Assembly (NCBI GenBank): GCA_964492365.1
Contig: CAZBKA010000157.1
Location: forward strand, 1 to 5,330
Length of the DNA: 5,330 nucleotides
Source of the DNA: JAGLTN01 sp035403325
GTDB lineage: Bacteria > Planctomycetota > Phycisphaerae > Sedimentisphaerales > Anaerobacaceae
Direction of reading: 5' to 3'
The position numbers and the translations under genes were made by a program. Below, piece after piece: positions 4,535-5,330 of the stretch (within the stretch, counting starts at the first letter, position 1; every line of letters starts with the position of its first letter). The notes under the pieces were generated by a model. It saw only the letters and a program-made list of their open reading frames with translations. It did not search any database and had not been told where the DNA came from.

Positions 4535-5330
4535 TTTCCATTTGCTTACTGAAAATTATTTTACGCAGTTCCTTCAAAGTTTGATATGACTCTTTAGGCA
4601 TCAATTCCTGAGTCATTAAACCACTATTGGTAATTGTACAATTTTTATTATCGACAAGGTGCGAATATATCACAGTATCAACAAAAAATTTACTAAACGC
4701 AATTTTGTAAAAATGCTCAATCCATTGACTCTGGAGATGCTGTGACCACTGTCCATGCCAAAGACCGGAGATATCTGCGTTTTCTTTATCAATGCCTGGT
4801 TCAGAAGGTATCTCTACTTCGGTAATTATAAGAGGCTTTCCCAAGATTGAAAAATGATCGAGCGAGGCAGATATCTGCATTAAATCGCGGATGTGCATGC
4901 CTGCAAGGTCCTTTCCAAATTTCAATTGAATTCCAAATGCATCGAAGCTAATGCCGCTCTGCACCATCATATCGATATAAACCAGAGGCGGAACGGTGTT
5001 TGGTACGGCTGAGTAATATTCGCCCCAAGGATTGGCAACTTCTACGATTCTTTTTGCTTTTGGGCTTTCGGCTTTTAAGGCCATATTTGCAGCTCGAGTC
5101 ATTTCAAGAATCTGCTCAAACCCGAAACCGAAAAAATTATAAGCATTTAAACCACAGACTACCCGCCAGCTTTTAACGTTGAGAGCATATCTGCTGACTA
5201 AACTGGTTATAAATTTGTAAGAAGCGTCCCGAACAACCTCAAACTCTGGTTTTTTTCTTATTAACGGGGCAGGCAAAGACTCTTTCAAGAATTTTATATT
5301 TGGCCTTGCCTTACCGGAAAGTTTTTTTCC
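4506..5330 (-). CDS. GH10-like (endo-xylanase family) protein, C-terminal part; acid/base residue apparently missing
   Basis: The frame is open through the right edge of the window, so this is the 274-residue C-terminal part; the in-frame TTG at 5288 is not a credible start. Resemblance to glycoside hydrolase family 10: VSRYALNVKSW (46-55, visible numbering) matches the RY..V..W strand before the acid/base motif. LIITEVEIP (167-175) matches the nucleophile motif, with E171. SGLMTQELMPKESYQTLKEL near the C-terminus matches the closing GL-(x)n-PK-x-Y-x-x-L segment. The usual W-D-V-V-N-E acid/base motif reads W-R-V-V-C-G (55-60), so the catalytic acid/base Glu appears to be replaced, and the late conserved Trp of the barrel is also altered (YSHLVDN). 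The protein could be a non-hydrolytic carbohydrate-binding homologue or have a shifted mechanism. It leads a five-gene operon without other visible sugar-degrading genes. The fold call is fairly firm; activity is unknown. Confidence 0.75.
   Translation of the reverse strand, partial: GKKLSGKARPNIKFLKESLPAPLIRKKPEFEVVRDASYKFITSLVSRYALNVKSWRVVCGLNAYNFFGFGFEQILEMTRAANMALKAESPKAKRIVEVANPWGEYYSAVPNTVPPLVYIDMMVQSGISFDAFGIQLKFGKDLAGMHIRDLMQISASLDHFSILGKPLIITEVEIPSEPGIDKENADISGLWHGQWSQHLQSQWIEHFYKIAFSKFFVDTVIYSHLVDNKNCTITNSGLMTQELMPKESYQTLKELRKIIFSKQMESETHSQTDE

Noticed and set aside
5286..5288. Start of the GH10-like gene at TTG 5288
   Set aside because: The frame stays open to base 5330 and about half of a GH10 barrel is missing upstream, so the gene must begin outside the window.

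Overview
The window is AT-rich bacterial DNA. All convincing genes lie on the minus strand, so transcription runs from high to low coordinates. The protein set points to a low-GC, probably anaerobic planctomycete of the Phycisphaerae/Sedimentisphaerales kind. The pointers are a divergent GH10-like glycosidase homologue, a small Cys/Trp-rich protein of planctomycete flavour, a LolA/LolB-like lipoprotein and a solitary CheD beside a PAS sensor. This assignment is inference from family resemblance, since no rRNA or other marker gene is present.

Layout in transcription order (right to left): (1) 5330-4506, the C-terminal part of a GH10-like protein that runs in from outside the window; (2) 4534-4136, a membrane-anchored protein with paired helix-hairpin-helix motifs (ComEA-like), overlapping gene 1; (3) 4083-3589, a small conserved protein of unknown function; (4) 3592-2720, a lipoprotein with a LolA/LolB-like look, coupled to gene 3 by a GTGA overlap; (5) 2702-1806, a stand-alone zinc-dependent homocysteine S-methyltransferase module. 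Genes 1-5 have overlaps or short gaps and read as one operon. It ends at a Rho-independent terminator at 1633-1612.

A second minus-strand unit begins directly after the terminator. A TATAAT -10 box at 1577-1572 precedes cheD (1523-1038, chemoreceptor glutamine deamidase). 54 bases later comes a PAS-domain signalling protein (983 to beyond base 1) with a strikingly regular N-terminal leucine-heptad coiled coil. The pair suggests a sensory or chemotaxis module, but no receptor, CheC or kinase core is inside the window.

The non-coding stretch 1634-1805 holds a second copy of the terminator's G-rich arm and a 16-codon plus-strand ORF with a good Shine-Dalgarno sequence. No RNA genes, CRISPR arrays or insertion sequences were seen. 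The points most worth a second look are the apparent loss of the catalytic acid/base glutamate in the GH10-like protein, the heptad-repeat linker of the PAS protein, and the unusual gene mix of the five-gene operon.
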